Origin: Nemertoderma westbladi
Lineage: Eukaryota > Xenacoelomorpha > Nemertodermatida > Nemertodermatidae
Direction of reading: 5' to 3'
DNA: 64,000 nucleotides
Assembly: GCA_032718475.1 (NCBI GenBank)
Contig: JAUCBJ010007725.1
Coordinates: forward strand, 1 to 64,000
The first letter of the stretch is position 1. Every line of letters begins with the position of its first letter. Below the pieces are notes generated by a model. It was not told the origin of the DNA and did no database searches. It worked only from the letters and a program-made list of their open reading frames with translations. Of this stretch, positions 11,001-22,800 are shown in pieces. Made by a program: the position numbers and the translations under genes.

Positions 11001-12390
11001 GTGATATGGACTGACCATCCCTGAGTATTGGTATACCAGAATGACCATCGACAGACCGACCGAGACCTGACTGAGCTGGTATATGGGTTGGTGCTCCGGG
11101 AGGACGGTCCCCATATTCACTGAAGCTAGACTGAACAACACCAGAATGATTGGCGCCAGACTGACTGACACCAGTGCCAGAACCGGACTGATTGATGCCA
11201 GACTGACTGACACCTGGGCCAGCACTTGACTTACTGACACCAGGCTGACCAGTACCATACTGACTTACCCCAATCTGACCAGCACCGGGCTGATTGATAC
11301 CAGACTGTCGAATGCCGGAATGACCGGCACTGGATTGACTGCCCCCAGACTGATCGATACCAGACTGGTCAATGTCAGCCTGACTAACCTCAATCTGACC
11401 AACCCCAGACTGACCGACACCGGACTGATGAGTGACTTCGTCAATACCAGGCTGACCAGCAGCGAAACCGGACAGACCAGCAACAATATCAACTGATGCA
11501 ACGTCCTGACCAACTGTGAAACTGGACTGGCTAACTTCATCATTACCAGACTGATCTATGACAGCGATACCGGAATGGCCAACAATGGCGATATTGGACT
11601 GACCAGCTACGAAACCAGCTTGACTAACTGTGAAACCCGACAGGCTGAGTTCATCTATACCGGGCTGACCAGCCTCATCAATACCATACTGACCAACAAT
11701 GGTGATACCAGTTGTTTCATTTGAATGACCAGCTGCGAAACCGGACTGAACAATGGCATCGCCAGAATGACTGATTGCCCACCCTGGGGCAGGTCCCATT
11801 GCGTTGTTCACGGACCTGATTAGCGTACTGTCCAAGTCAATGTAATCATTATCATTACCAGGCGTTGATGTGAGGTCCATTATTATGTCATCTAGTTCGT
11901 CCACAGTTGAGTTTGTATGCGTGTGAGTGTTTATATCTCGTGGTATATCATCATTGACTCGTAGTGAAGCAGTAGCCTGTCTCGCTCTTGGTGAATTCAT
12001 CATCAAGTAGTCGAGGACACCATGCCCCACAGAACCACCGTAGCCGGGAGGCATCGCTATGTGTTCTGTATCGGTGGAAGTCGGTCCATTCGCAGATATT
12101 GCTACAACCGACTGGACAGGAACTGGGGGAGTATCCTCTCGGACATATCTGCTAACATATGGGGCACTGTCGCTGTTAGCCGGCTGCGAAAAACTCGTTG
12201 GTGATGGATAAATTACATCTGCAGGATCGGAATGGGGGATATCGGGTTGGGACCTGATTATTCCGATCGAATTCGAGCAGCGCCCACCCACAGCAGGCGC
12301 ACATGTGGTACATGGACGTCCCAGCTTAACACATGCGCACCGGGAACATTTCCCTTTCATAGGGTGACACCCACAGCAGGCTGGCATCAT
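8061..12390 (-). CDS. Non-LTR retrotransposon polyprotein with RT and restriction-like endonuclease; one frameshift
   Basis: Start: the open frame runs from 12471, but the conserved cysteine-rich start (MMPACCGCHPMKGKCSRCAC) begins at 12390, just after a TGGTACAG acceptor-like site, so I use that ATG. Domains in order: CxC-rich N-terminus; a Q-S-G-x-x pentapeptide region (about 11090-11760); RT with LNKYPGVRPIG, LLVDAKNAFNS (9810-9834), GFTQGDPLS and VWFADD (9561-9580); a CxxC...H...C knuckle (8637-8690); and a restriction-like nuclease with RHNEVRD, GDLSVRG, FDIRVVD and a following EREKKNKY. This order is that of R2/NeSL-type elements, which nick DNA and prime reverse transcription at the cut. 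The frame stops at 8239, but the homologous tail (LVLRRLAEFLSTKWDKPYSQ to ALPRFTLEN) continues in another frame to 8061. A single frameshift near 8270-8290 therefore separates about 70 residues. This is either inactivation or a sequencing error. Confidence 0.88.
11090..11765 (-). repeat. In-frame 15-bp repeats coding Q-S-G-x-x pentapeptides
   Basis: Inside the retrotransposon ORF the DNA consists of degenerate 15-bp units (on the plus strand CCAGACTGACCGACA-like). These translate on the minus strand as QSGVG, QSGID, QPGAG, QSGIN and similar pentapeptides. The frame is kept throughout despite many unit-length changes. The segment separates the N-terminal cysteine-rich motif from the RT half and should be an unstructured linker. 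Confidence 0.85.
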
Positions 12391-12459
12391 AGAACTGTAC
12401 CAAAATAAATCTAATAATATGAAATACCTAAACAGAGCGGTACTATATCGGCAATAGTG

Positions 12460-12800
12460 AATAATAATCAAACAAAAGTATTAAACAAAAATATTTAAGA
12501 AATAAATTAATGATTTAGTGATAGCTGATGCACAATTTGATAGGTATGTAATTAAGCGATACGGCAATGGGGCAAATGATGATTAAAATAATGTTCTATT
12601 AGAAAATGAAGGATGCAGACAAATCAGGTAAAGCAATAATGAATAATGATGGGTGTTAAACAGAAATATTGAAGTAAATGAATGATTATAGCTGATGCAA
12701 CATTTGATAGGTATGTAATTAAGCGATACGGCAATGGGGCAAATGATGATTAGAATAATGTTCCTTTAGAAAGTGAAGGATGCAGACAAATAGTTGTTAA
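12460..12800 (-). repeat. Two ~167-bp tandem units upstream of the retrotransposon ORF
   Basis: The string TAGGTATGTAATTAAGCGAT occurs at 12541 and again at 12708, with long matching flanks (GGCAATGGGGCAAATGATGA, GAAGGATGCAGACAAAT). The two units are about 90 percent alike by eye. They lie directly 5' of the minus-strand ORF, where some LINEs carry tandem promoter monomers. A promoter role is inference. Confidence 0.75.
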
Positions 12801-12841
12801 AGAGACAAACCTCGATACTGTAGATCGCTCTCCTTTGTTTG

Positions 12842-13407
12842 GAACCCTCGTCACTAAGGAACCCACGTCGCTAAAGAAATGATCCCTCGTTGCTAAGGAA
12901 CGTAACTCTCGTTGCTGAGAATCCCTCGTTGCTAAGGAACCCTCGTTGCTAAGGAACCCTCGTTGCTAAGGAACCCTCGTCACGAAGGAACCGTCGTAGC
13001 AAAAGGAATCCTCGTTGCTAAGGAAAGGAACCGTCGTCACTAGGGAACCCTCGTCGCTAATGAACCCTCGTTGCTAAGGAACCCTCGTTGCTAAGGATCC
13101 CTCGTCACAAAGGAACCGTCGTCGCTAAGGAATCCTTGTTGCTAAGGAAATGAACCCTCGTCGCTAAGGAGGCCTCGTCGCTAATGAACTCTCACTGCTA
13201 AGGAACACTCGTTGCTAAGGAACCCTCGTTGCTAAGGAATCCTCGTCGCTAATGAACCCTCGTCGCTAAGGAACCCTCGTCGCTAATGAAACCTCGTCGC
13301 TAATGAATCCTCGTTGCTAAGGAACCCTCGTTGCTAAGGAACCCTCGTTGCTAAGGAACCCTCGTCGCTAAGGAACCTTCGTCACTAAGGAATCCTAATT
13401 GCTAACC
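12842..13407. repeat. 17-bp minisatellite, about 30 units
   Basis: The consensus is GGAACCCTCGTTGCTAA. Variants have GTCGC or GTCAC in place of GTTGC, and a few units are shortened or extended. The array is imperfect and contains no ORF of note. It lies immediately beyond the 5' tandem units of the retrotransposon and may be part of its 5' end or an independent expansion. Confidence 0.9.
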
Positions 13408-15344
13408 TCGCTATTTCAGTATTTATAATATAATTACAGTCTGACAGTTTTAAAATTAATTTTGGTAGGTTGAGAAGCAATACTGCAATACTAACACTGA
13501 AACTATGAAACTTAGAAACTATGCATTTCTACTATACAACCCAGACAGTCACAGTTTCTTATCCCCTCAGGCAAAATTTTCAAATTGTTGTTTCTTTATT
13601 TCACCTACAGCAGAATTTAATGAGGATTACAAATCTGAAAACCGCTTAGTGAGACCTCTTTCAGTTCTCGAGTTGTCACTGTTTTTTCGTATGGCGGTCT
13701 GTCCGTCAAATTGTAAGAAAGACAGAAGACCGACAGACAGACAGACAGAAGACTAGATTCCACCAAAAATTAAAACTGACATCGGAAATGAAATCAGCGA
13801 CCCCGAAAACCCCAGTAATGAACATTTTAGCTCGTTAGTGTGCATCCTTCGTGCCAGAAATAATTAACTAACCAGAACACAAACAGTCACTTTTGGCGGG
13901 AAGGTTTAAACTTTGAAGGGCATTTTCTCGGAATGACATTTTTAATTTTCAAATTACTACTCCTCCGTCATTTTTCAACGAATTTTCTTCTTTTATGGCT
14001 CATTCGAACTAGCTGACCCCGCTAATATATATATATTCAAAATAGATAGGTAATTGCCACCAGCAATTTATAAGGGGGAAAGAGGCTACGCAAGTAGACG
14101 CGTGTGGAGACCACACTTGTTTTTTCTCCCGAGAAACATCGCGCGCAGTATCCATTAATTATTAATTATTATAGTTGGCCCTTAAAAAATATACCATAGA
14201 AATATGTAGTAGTGAATGTTGAAATTTGGTAAAAGATAATAAAGTGTATTGTGCCCACCCACCCGAAAGTAATTCTTATTCGAATCGTAGGTGTCGATTT
14301 TGGTTAAATATATTGATGGACCCTCATTTACTTTTTATAATGAAATCTAGGGCCAAACCTGAATAATATAGATAGAAATAATGATGTAGATATTAATGAT
14401 TTTCAACATGCTGGTTTTTAAATTTCCAAAAAAGACCCAGTAGACCAGGAGATATAGAAATTTTTGGAATGTTCGGAATTTAGCCCGCTAAGACTACTAA
14501 TGTTGTTCAAAGTATCGCGCTTACAATCGCAAGTCTGTTAATTAGCGAAATATATGAAATATTTTAAATCGCGATTTCGACCATGAAGAATTCACTAAAT
14601 TGAAAAAGTTTAAAAGTCAAAAATGTTTATAATTATCGATAATAGGGGGTAGGCGAAATATCAAAATCCAAAAATGGCGGAAAAATTGAAATCATTTTTT
14701 GCATGTACTTTGGGCCCTTTTAAATTCCGAACCGTTGGACCAAATTAAAAACTGATCCAAAAGTCTGGTATACTTCACGTGGCTTCAACTCATTAGCAAT
14801 TGGGATAACAAGTAGTGTTATACATTGCTGAGCAATTAGACATTCGGAAAAAAATTAAATTATCTTTGAATTATTTCATTGCTTATAATTATTATGTTTA
14901 ATTGACTCATACACCGTACCGACATAATCATATAATATATTACTATGGTAATTATTGATAATGTACAAAAAATGTATTTTATGTTGTAGTAACACAAGAT
15001 ATAAGTTGTTAACTGAATATACACTATACATCAATAATTGAATTATTAGAAGTAAAAATGATATAGGCATGTATGATCCGAATTATACAAATAAAAAAGC
15101 CTTAATGCTCAACTAAAAATTTGAGCAGCAACTTTTGTCTCTTGGTTATTGCTCACTACATAACAAATATTTAAAAATAACAGTTCCCACAATAATTATT
15201 ATTCATTAATAATTTATTATATATATAAAAATTTAAATAATAGCACAACTTAGCCGAACTCAATCAATAGTACTGCTTATATCCTTCCAGTCACTGACTA
15301 TTGATAAGACATACTTATGTCTTAACCCTTAACTCATTCAGTAA
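13408..15344. other. Gene-free AT-rich region
   Basis: I see no conserved protein, RNA gene or obvious element. There is a short GACA run (GACAGACAGACAGACAG) near 13732-13750 and several AT-rich tracts. Open frames here are short and have no recognisable composition. Confidence 0.5.
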
Positions 15345-16090
15345 TTCAATGTGCACTGCACATCAGTATAAGGTGCACTGTACCAGTACGAAGTGCACTG
15401 CAACAGTACAAAGAGTACTGTACCAACCAGTATGAAGTATAAAGCACCAGATAAATTGCACTGCACTTGATCAAAATGCACCGCACCAGTGCAAAGTGCA
15501 CTACCCTGTTACTAAGTGCACTAAAATTAAACAGCGCACTGCACCAGTATAAAGTGCACTCCACCATAACGAACTGCACTTCACCAGTGCGACGTGCACT
15601 ACCCAGGTACAAAGTACAATATTTCACCGGTGCAATGTGCACTTCACACCAGTATAAAGTGCACTGCACTGAATCAATATGTACCGCATCCAGTATGAAG
15701 TGTACTGCACTCTATCAAAGTACACCGCACCAGTGCGAAGTGCACTACACTGGTACAAAGTCCACTAATTCACCAGTGCGATGTGTACTACACCGGAACT
15801 AAATGCACTAATTCAACAGCTCACTCTACCAGTATAAAGTGCACTGCACCAGAACGAACTGCACTGCACCAGTGCGACGTGCACTACTCAGATACAAAGT
15901 GCACTCTTTTGCCGGTGCAATGTGCACTTCATACCGGTCAGTATAAAGTGCACTGCACTGGATCAATGTGTACTGCATCCAGTATGAAGTGCAATGCACT
16001 GGATCAATGTGCACTGCACCAGTGCGAAATGATCTGCACAAGTACGAAGTTCACTGCACCAGTGGGAACCTCGGTACGAAGTGCACTAAT
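15345..16090. repeat. GTGCAC-rich minisatellite with 285-bp higher-order unit
   Basis: The basic units are about 20-22 bp, of the form CAGTATAAAGTGCACTGCAC or CAGTGCGAAGTGCACTACAC, each holding the palindrome GTGCAC. A longer block starting CAGTATAAAGTGCACT at 15545 returns at 15830 with the same order of variants (GAACGAACTGCAC, GTGCGACGTGCAC, CCGGTGCAATGTGCAC), so there is a 285-bp higher-order repeat. Open frames on both strands follow from the repeat and are not genes. Confidence 0.88.
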
Positions 16091-16269
16091 TCACCATCGC
16101 TACTAGACCCTGACGAAAAACATTCAAAATCACCACCACTCGAACAATCGTCATCACTGGAATAACCCCCAGGAATAAGAACAGCGTAGTCAGTTCTTTC
16201 CCTACTGATTGTCCCATCACGGGACACGCAATTATACTCTATTAGCTCAAAGAGTTCAACATCGCCCAT
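16051..16269 (-). CDS. Possible small or N-terminal acidic ORF, unknown
   Basis: The 72-codon frame starts MGDVELFELIEYNCVSRDG and continues into a serine/aspartate-rich stretch (GGYSSDDDCSSGG, SSGSSSDGE). The composition is unlike random AT-rich sequence and resembles an acidic N-terminal exon. Its last 10-13 codons run into the adjacent minisatellite. I do not recognise a family. It could be the first exon of a gene or transposon whose remainder was replaced by the repeat array, or chance. Confidence 0.22.
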   Translation of the reverse strand: MGDVELFELIEYNCVSRDGTISRERTDYAVLIPGGYSSDDDCSSGGDFECFSSGSSSDGELVHFVPRFPLVQ

Positions 16270-16893
16270 TATTATAGGGATAATTATAATGTTACATCCA
16301 AAAAAGGCTGCTTTTCAAAATGTAAATAGCAAATAGATTGTATGATGTTGTGCTTCAACAACAAGACAAATACATATAGCCCTCTGTCTACTCTGCACGA
16401 TTATAATAAAATGTTATACTCAATATTGTCTGCCATTGTCTACAATTTCGAAGGACCAGAGAACCTATACTTTTTTCAATGGTTACCAAAGATGTTTTTG
16501 TATAGATCGGCCCAACATTTTCGTAACCTGAGTAGATGGAACGCTTTAGATAGGTAAGATACTATCCTACATTTCATTGGATGGATCTACCGTGTAGAAT
16601 ATCCAATCAGCTTTCCAATGAGGTATTACAGATTAACTATTGAGCAAAATATCAATGTGTGGAGACCTTTCTAGCAATGTTGTTCCTGAACAACACTAAG
16701 CAGTAAAGGGTTTTAAACAACATGGAGGTCAGTAAATAACTTTCCTTTGCCGGATTTTCAAGGTCGATGAACTTGAGAACATTGCAGGATAAGTTATCTT
16801 TACGACTAAGATTGATTTGGTGTATCTGAATATGTGTCTTTGGGCCTCGACTTGTACCACTCCACCTCAAGTTGAAGTTGCCTTATTTTGTCA
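16270..16893. other. Gene-free spacer
   Basis: Two overlapping open frames of about 70 codons on opposite strands have no recognisable motif. Nothing else is seen. Confidence 0.4.
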
Positions 16894-17136
16894 GATAGGA
16901 GGGAAACTGGACGCAATAAAAATTCATCCCTCTCCAGGGGAAATTGGACGCAAATAACAGTTGTTTACTCTCAAAAATAAAATTGTAGCCTGTTCTATTG
17001 TGTTTAGTTTATTGTTTTGGTTATAATAATGTGCCACTGTAACCTGCTCCTTTCCCTAAATTAAGAATTTAACATTGAATTTAACATAGATTATAATTTG
17101 CCAAGGCGGGTTTTGAGTCGAGTTTCCCCCCTGTCT
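16894..17136. mobile_element. MITE-like element with inverted ends (copy 1)
   Basis: The left end GATAGGAGGGAAACTGGACG (from 16894) is matched in reverse by the right end ...GAGTTTCCCCCCTGTCT (to 17136), whose complement reads AGACAGGGGGGAAACTC. The 243-bp interior has no ORF. It contains a second CCAGGGGAAATTGGACGCAA motif and, on the minus strand, AAAGGAGCAGGTTACAG and AACCAAAACAATAAAC, both shared with the 24-kb satellite. The same interior occurs at 45257-45428, which defines it as a dispersed family. No target duplication was identified by eye. Confidence 0.7.
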
Positions 17137-17496
17137 TAAATTTGTTTCACACTTACAATTACATTGGAAAAAATATTAAATCGAATCGGTGCAATAGGCT
17201 ACACACTCTGTCTGTTTCCGGTAATAATTCTTAACACCACTAAATCTAAATCCGGTATGGGGGTGGGACTCTGGACGTAACCAACCCATTTCACCCATCA
17301 CTAGGGGAAAATCGAGCATAGATTTAATTCTAAACTATGTAAGAAAAAAACAATCAATACACCAAATTATTGTTAATGTTATTGTCCAACATAACATATA
17401 GGATTACCCCTAAAGCTTTGCAGCTTATTTCCAAGGGGGTCCTTTATGTTACTTGGTTACAAATACAATATTACACTACGCTAACCTAAAACCAAT
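17137..17496. other. Gene-free spacer
   Basis: AT-rich sequence without recognisable genes or repeats, apart from a short CCCCTAAAGC...CCAAGGGGG stretch near 17405-17445. Confidence 0.4.
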
Positions 17497-17700
17497 ATAA
17501 AACGTAATTACACTATGTACATGTACAACTTTACCGAGAGCGTGACAATGCCCGACTCAACGATAAAGATGTAATGTACATAACAATTTAATATAAACGT
17601 AATTACACTATGTACCATGTACAACTTTACCGAGAGCGTGACAATGCCCAACTCAACGATAAAGATGTAACAATGCACTGGACAATTTATAAAACGTAAT
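17497..17700. repeat. ~96-bp tandem duplication (2.2 copies)
   Basis: AACGTAATTACACTATGTAC begins at 17501 and 17596, and a third partial start lies at 17693. The units share ACCGAGAGCGTGACAATGCC and ACTCAACGATAAAGATGTAA. No coding content. Confidence 0.85.
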
Positions 17701-17989
17701 TACATACAGTACAAATAAAATTATGAATTATAATAGAAAGTTATCTGTAATATAAAAAAAATAGTCAATATGCAGGAAATAAAAATATATTATAAATTAA
17801 TGTAATATAGAAAGTAAAGTTGGGAAGCACAATAAATTCAAACAATCAGGAAAAATACAGAACTATTTTATCGCATAATACCCATAAATTAAAAACACAG
17901 TATGGGTATTATTGGATACGATAGTTTCGGACTTCTGGTCCTCATCAGCTGTATGTATGTTTTAAATCTATTTATTTTCTCTTTTCGTT

Positions 17990-18670
17990 ATATTTTTGGG
18001 TTTACAAAATATTTTATATTTTTTTTGTATTTCGGCACGCATTTTATATTTTTTTTTGTATTTCGGCACGCATTTTATATTTTTTTTGTATTTCGGCACG
18101 CATTTTATATTTTTTTGTATTTCGGCACGCATTTTATATTTTTTTTGTATTTCGGCACGCATTTTATATTTTTTTTGTATTTCGGCACGCATTTTATATT
18201 TTTTTTGTATTTCGGCACGCATTTTATATTTTTTTTGTATTTCGGCACGCATTTTATATTTTTTTTGTATTTCAGCACGCATTTTATATTTTTTTTGTAT
18301 TTCGGCACGCATTTTATATTTTTTTTGTATTTCGGCACGCATTTTATATTTTTTTTGTATTTCGGCACGCATTTTATATTTTTTTTGTATTTCGGCACGC
18401 ATTTTATATTTTTTTTGTATTTCGGCACGCATTTTATATTTTTTTTGTATTTCGGCTCGCATTTTATATTTTTTTTGTATTTCGGCACGCATTTTATATT
18501 TTTTTTGGGTTTACAAAATATTTAATATTTTTTTTTGTATTTCCACACTCATTTTCAACTTTTTTTTGGTTTACAATATATTTTATATTTTTTTTGTTTT
18601 TTCGAAAGTATTTTATATTTTTTTTTGGACTTACAAAATATTTTATATAATTTTTTGTGGTTAACAAAAT
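17990..18670. repeat. 30-bp satellite with T-rich units
   Basis: The core at about 18033-18505 holds some 16 nearly identical 30-bp units (TTTCGGCACGCATTTTATAT plus a T7-T8 tract and GTA). Diverged units on both sides replace TTTCGGCACGC with GTTTACAAAATA. Because 30 is a multiple of three, several frames stay open on both strands (period 10 residues). These are repeat artefacts. The near identity in the core and decay at the edges suggests recent slippage or unequal exchange in the centre. Confidence 0.92.
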
Positions 18671-18802
18671 GTATTGATTTTTTAGTATTTTTTCCTGATA
18701 TATATATATATAATTAAAAAAATAGGACAGGGGCTAATGTATGTATACTAGTAAAAGTACTTAACGTAACATAAAAACAAACAATAAATCTTATATCTCC
18801 TC

Positions 18803-19763
18803 TTATATCTTCCTCTCTTCAATAAATTCATTTACTTTATTGGGCTCTGACGGCCATATATAGGATATATGGGCGTCAGCCTCTCGTGAAATAGTTGACT
18901 CGCCATCCGCCTGTGTGATGTTACCACACTTAAACCATCCTACTACCGACCAACCACATTCTCTGTTGACCCTTTCTGAAATATCTTTCACTGCATCCTT
19001 CAAGGCTGGAACCCCGAAATTTCCCAAAGGTAAAGCCAGCCTTGAAGGATTAATGAAAAGTTTTGAAAGATGGAACGAGAAAAGCCGGTCCTCGGCTTCC
19101 GGAAATCCTGGAATATCTGGATTTACAAACATGCCAGCACACCAGTTGGCAGAACGCCTGGTCTTATAATAACAGGCACATACTGCCTCCTTAGTGCTGG
19201 CACGTTTGTCACAAAGCAGCCCACTACACCTCTCCCCTACAACACACACCCCGGAGATACTGACTTTCACACCCTTGTAACTAAACATATGCGTGTCAGT
19301 ATCGCCAGGGTATTGATTGTAGGGGACGTAGGGAACTTCATAAGCTGGGCCAGGGGTTAGTTCAATAGGGGATCCTGTATGTATTATTGGATTGGACGGA
19401 TGGATTGGGTCATTGCTCATGTATTTACAGTTAAAATATGGGGCAGAAATTGATACTCGTGCTCCAACGTATAGGTCACTTGTAAGTAGTTTCACGGTTG
19501 ATTCTTCGGAGTGGCCCTGTGTTTGAGTTAATATATAACATGTCATGTCACTGTTCATATCACCAATACATAAGAGCCGGTCATATGGCGTCTCAACTAA
19601 GCTCCGTTTCGACCCCCCCTTCTTAGTGATATACGCCATCTTATCTTTCCCACACTTCTTTACGCTAAGTATCCGACCACGCATCTCCTTGTCATCCATT
19701 CCCAGCTTGAATCCAGGAGACATTATCTCCATCAGTGAAACTATCTTGAGAGCTGCTTCCATC
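18803..19763 (-). CDS. Uncharacterised 319-residue protein; possible partner of the Rep-helicase gene
   Basis: The CDS starts at the ATG at 19762 (MEAALKIVSLMEIMSPGFKL), one base after an acceptor-like site (TTTATAAATTTACAG|G), so at least one 5' exon is likely. There is no signal peptide or membrane helix. The middle holds a cysteine cluster, VCVVGERCSGLLCDKR followed by VCACYYKT and a WC, which looks like a small metal-binding or OB-associated element. The N-terminal part (GRILSVKKCGKD, AYITKKGG) has a beta-rich look. I do not recognise the family with confidence. Proteins with RPA-like OB folds are known companions of Rep/helicase genes in Helitrons, so a single-strand DNA-binding role is a guess from context. 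The frame is fully intact beside 24 kb of satellite, which suggests selection or recent insertion. Confidence 0.7.
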
Positions 19764-19830
19764 CTGTAAATTTATAAATTAAGTATAATAGAACAAATAA
19801 TGTAAACAAAATGTTAGGTTAGTAAAAAAT

Positions 19831-22800
19831 GCAGGTTACTAAAGGAGCAGGTTACAGAGGCATGTAGATAGAACCAAAACAATAAACTGTAGTTAAAATT
19901 TGTTACTACAAGATTATGCAGGTTAGTAAAGGAGCAGGTTACAGAGGCATGTAGATGGAACCAAAACAATAAATCATAGTTAACATGTGTTACTACAAGA
20001 TTATGCAGGTTAGTAAAGGAGCAGGTTACAGAGGCATGTAGATAGAAACAAAACAATAAACTATAGTTAACATGTGTCACTACAAGATTATGCAGGTTAG
20101 TAAAGGAGCAGGTTACAGAGGCATGTAGATAGAACCAAAACAATAAACTATAGTTAACATGTGTTACTACAAGATTATGCCGGTTAGTAAAGGAGCAGTT
20201 TACAGAGGCATGTAGCCAGAACCAAAACTATAAACTATAGTTAACATGTGTTACTAAAAGATTATGAAGGTTAGTAAAGGAGCAGGTTACAGAGGCATGT
20301 AGATAGAACCAAAACAATAAACAATAGTTAACATGTGTTACTACAAGATTATGCAGGTTAGTAAAGGAGCAGGTTACAGAGGCATGTAGATAGAACCAAA
20401 ACAATAAACAATAGTTAACATGTGTTACTACAAGATTATGCAGGTTAGTAAAGGAGCAGGTTACAGAGGCATGTAGAAAGAACCAAAACAATAAACAATA
20501 GTTAACATGTGTTATTACAAGATTATGCAGATTAGTAAAGGAGCAGGTTACAGAGGCATTAGATAGAACCAAAACAATAAACTATAGTTAACATGTGTTA
20601 CTAAAAGATTATGCAGATTAGTAAAGGAGCAGGTTACAGAGGCATGTAGATAGAACCAAAACAATAAACAATAGTTAACATGTGTTACTACAAGATTATG
20701 CAGGTTAGTAAAGGAGCAGGTTACAGAGGCATGTAGATAGAACCAAAACAATAACTATATTTAACATGTGTTACTAAAAGATTATGTAGGTTAGTAAAGG
20801 AGCAGGTTACAGAGGCATTAGATAGAACCAAAACAATAAACAATAGTTAACATGTGTTATTACAAGATTATGCAGGTTAGTAAAGGAGAAGGTTACAGAG
20901 GCATTAGATAGAACCCAAATAATAAACTATAGTTAACATGTGTTACTAAAAGATTATGTAGGTTAGTAAAGGAGCAGGTTACAGAGGCATTAGATAGAAC
21001 CAAAACAATAAACTATAGTTAACATGTGTTATTACAAGATTATGCAGATTAATAAAGGAGCAGGTTACAGAGGCATTAGATAGAACCAAAACAATAAACA
21101 ATAGTTAACATGTGTTATTACAAGATTATGCAGAATAGTAAAGGAGCAGGTTACAGAAGCATGTAGATAGAACCAAAACAATAAACAATAGTTAACATGT
21201 GTTATTACAAGATTATGCAGATTACTAAAGGAGTAGGTTACAGAGGCATGTAGATAGAACCAAAACAATAAACAATAGTTAACATGTGTTATTACAAGAT
21301 TATGCAGATTAGTAAAGGAGCAGGTTACAGAGGCATGTAGATAGAACCAAAACAATAAACAATAGTTAATATGTGTTATTACAAGATTATGCAGAATAGT
21401 AAAGGAGCAGGTTACAGAAGCATGTAGATAGAACCAAAACAATAAACAATAGTTAACATGTGTTATTACAAGATTATGCAGATTAGTAAAGGAGCAGGTT
21501 ACAGAGGCATGTAGATAGAACCAAAACAATAAACAATAGTTAACATGTGTTATTACAAGATTATGCAGATTAGTAAAGGAGCAGGTTACAGAGGCATGTA
21601 GATAGAACCAAAACAATAAACTATAGTTAACATGTGTTATTACAAGATTATGCAGATTAATAAAGGAGCAGGTTACAGAGGCATTAGATAGAACCAAAAC
21701 AATAAACAATAGTTAACATGTGTTATTACAAGATTATGCAGAATAGTAAAGGAGCAGGTTACAGAAGCATGTAGATAGAACCAAAACAATAAACAATAGT
21801 TAACATGTGTTATTACAAGATTATGCAGATTAGTAAAGGAGCAGGTTACAGAGGCATGTAGATAGAACCAAAACAATAAACAATAGTTAACATGTGTTAT
21901 TACAAGATTATGCAGATTAGTAAAGGAGCAGATTACAGAGGCATGTAGATAGAACCAAAACAATAAACTATAGTTAACATGTGTTACTAAAAGATTTTGT
22001 AGGTTAGTAAAGGAGCAGGTTACAGAGGCATTAGATAGAACCAAAACAATAAACTATAGTTAACATGTGTTATTACAAGATTATGCAGATTAATAAAGGA
22101 GCAGGTTACAGAGGCATTAGATAGAACCAAAACAATAAACTATAGTTAACATGTGTTACTAAAAGATTATGCAGATTAGTAAAGGAGCAGGTTACAGAGG
22201 CATGTAGATAGAACCAAAACAATAAACAATAGTTAACATGTGTTACTACAAGATTATGCAGGTTAGTAAAGGAGCAGGTTACAGAGGCATGTAGATAGAA
22301 CCAAAACAATAACTATATTTAACATGTGTTACTAAAAGATTATGTAGGTTAGTAAAGGAGCAGGTTACAGAGGCATTAGATAGAACCAAAACAATAAACA
22401 ATAGTTAACATGTGTTATTACAAGATTATGCAGGTTAGTAAAGGAGAAGGTTACAGAGGCATTAGATAGAACCCAAACAATAAACTATAGTTAACATGTG
22501 TTACTAAAAGATTATGTAGGTTAGTAAAGGAGCAGGTTACAGAGGCATTAGATAGAACCAAAACAATAAACTATAGTTAACATGTGTTATTACAAGATTA
22601 TGCAGATTAATAAAGGAGCAGGTTACAGAGGCATTAGATAGAACCAAAACAATAAACAATAGTTAACATGTGTTATTACAAGATTATGCAGAATAGTAAA
22701 GGAGCAGGTTACAGAAGCATGTAGATAGAACCAAAACAATAAACAATAGTTAACATGTGTTATTACAAGATTATGCAGATTAGTAAAGGAGCAGGTTACA

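Noticed and set aside
8744-11543. Open frames of 60-140 codons overlapping the retrotransposon on either strand
   Set aside because: They are shadows of the large ORF. The plus-strand ones are its antisense and the minus-strand ones lie in shifted frames of the same repeats.
13505-13756. 83-codon plus-strand frame ending in a GACA repeat
   Set aside because: No recognisable motif, and its end is encoded by a simple repeat.
15346-16106. Cysteine-rich repeat proteins read from the GTGCAC minisatellite
   Set aside because: All frames are repeat-driven, of similar length on both strands, and change with each unit variant.
16342-16870. Two ~70-codon frames on opposite strands
   Set aside because: No motif, no splice context, and lengths within chance for this base composition.
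17902-18664. Open frames on both strands with CISARILYFF-, GTHFIFFLYF- or AEIQKKYKMR-type repeats
   Set aside because: They result from a 30-bp satellite that keeps several frames open. No start region or conserved domain.
18803-19763. Naming the 319-residue protein an RPA subunit
   Set aside because: The idea rests on context and one cysteine cluster. I cannot trace the OB-fold motifs, so it is kept as a hypothesis only.
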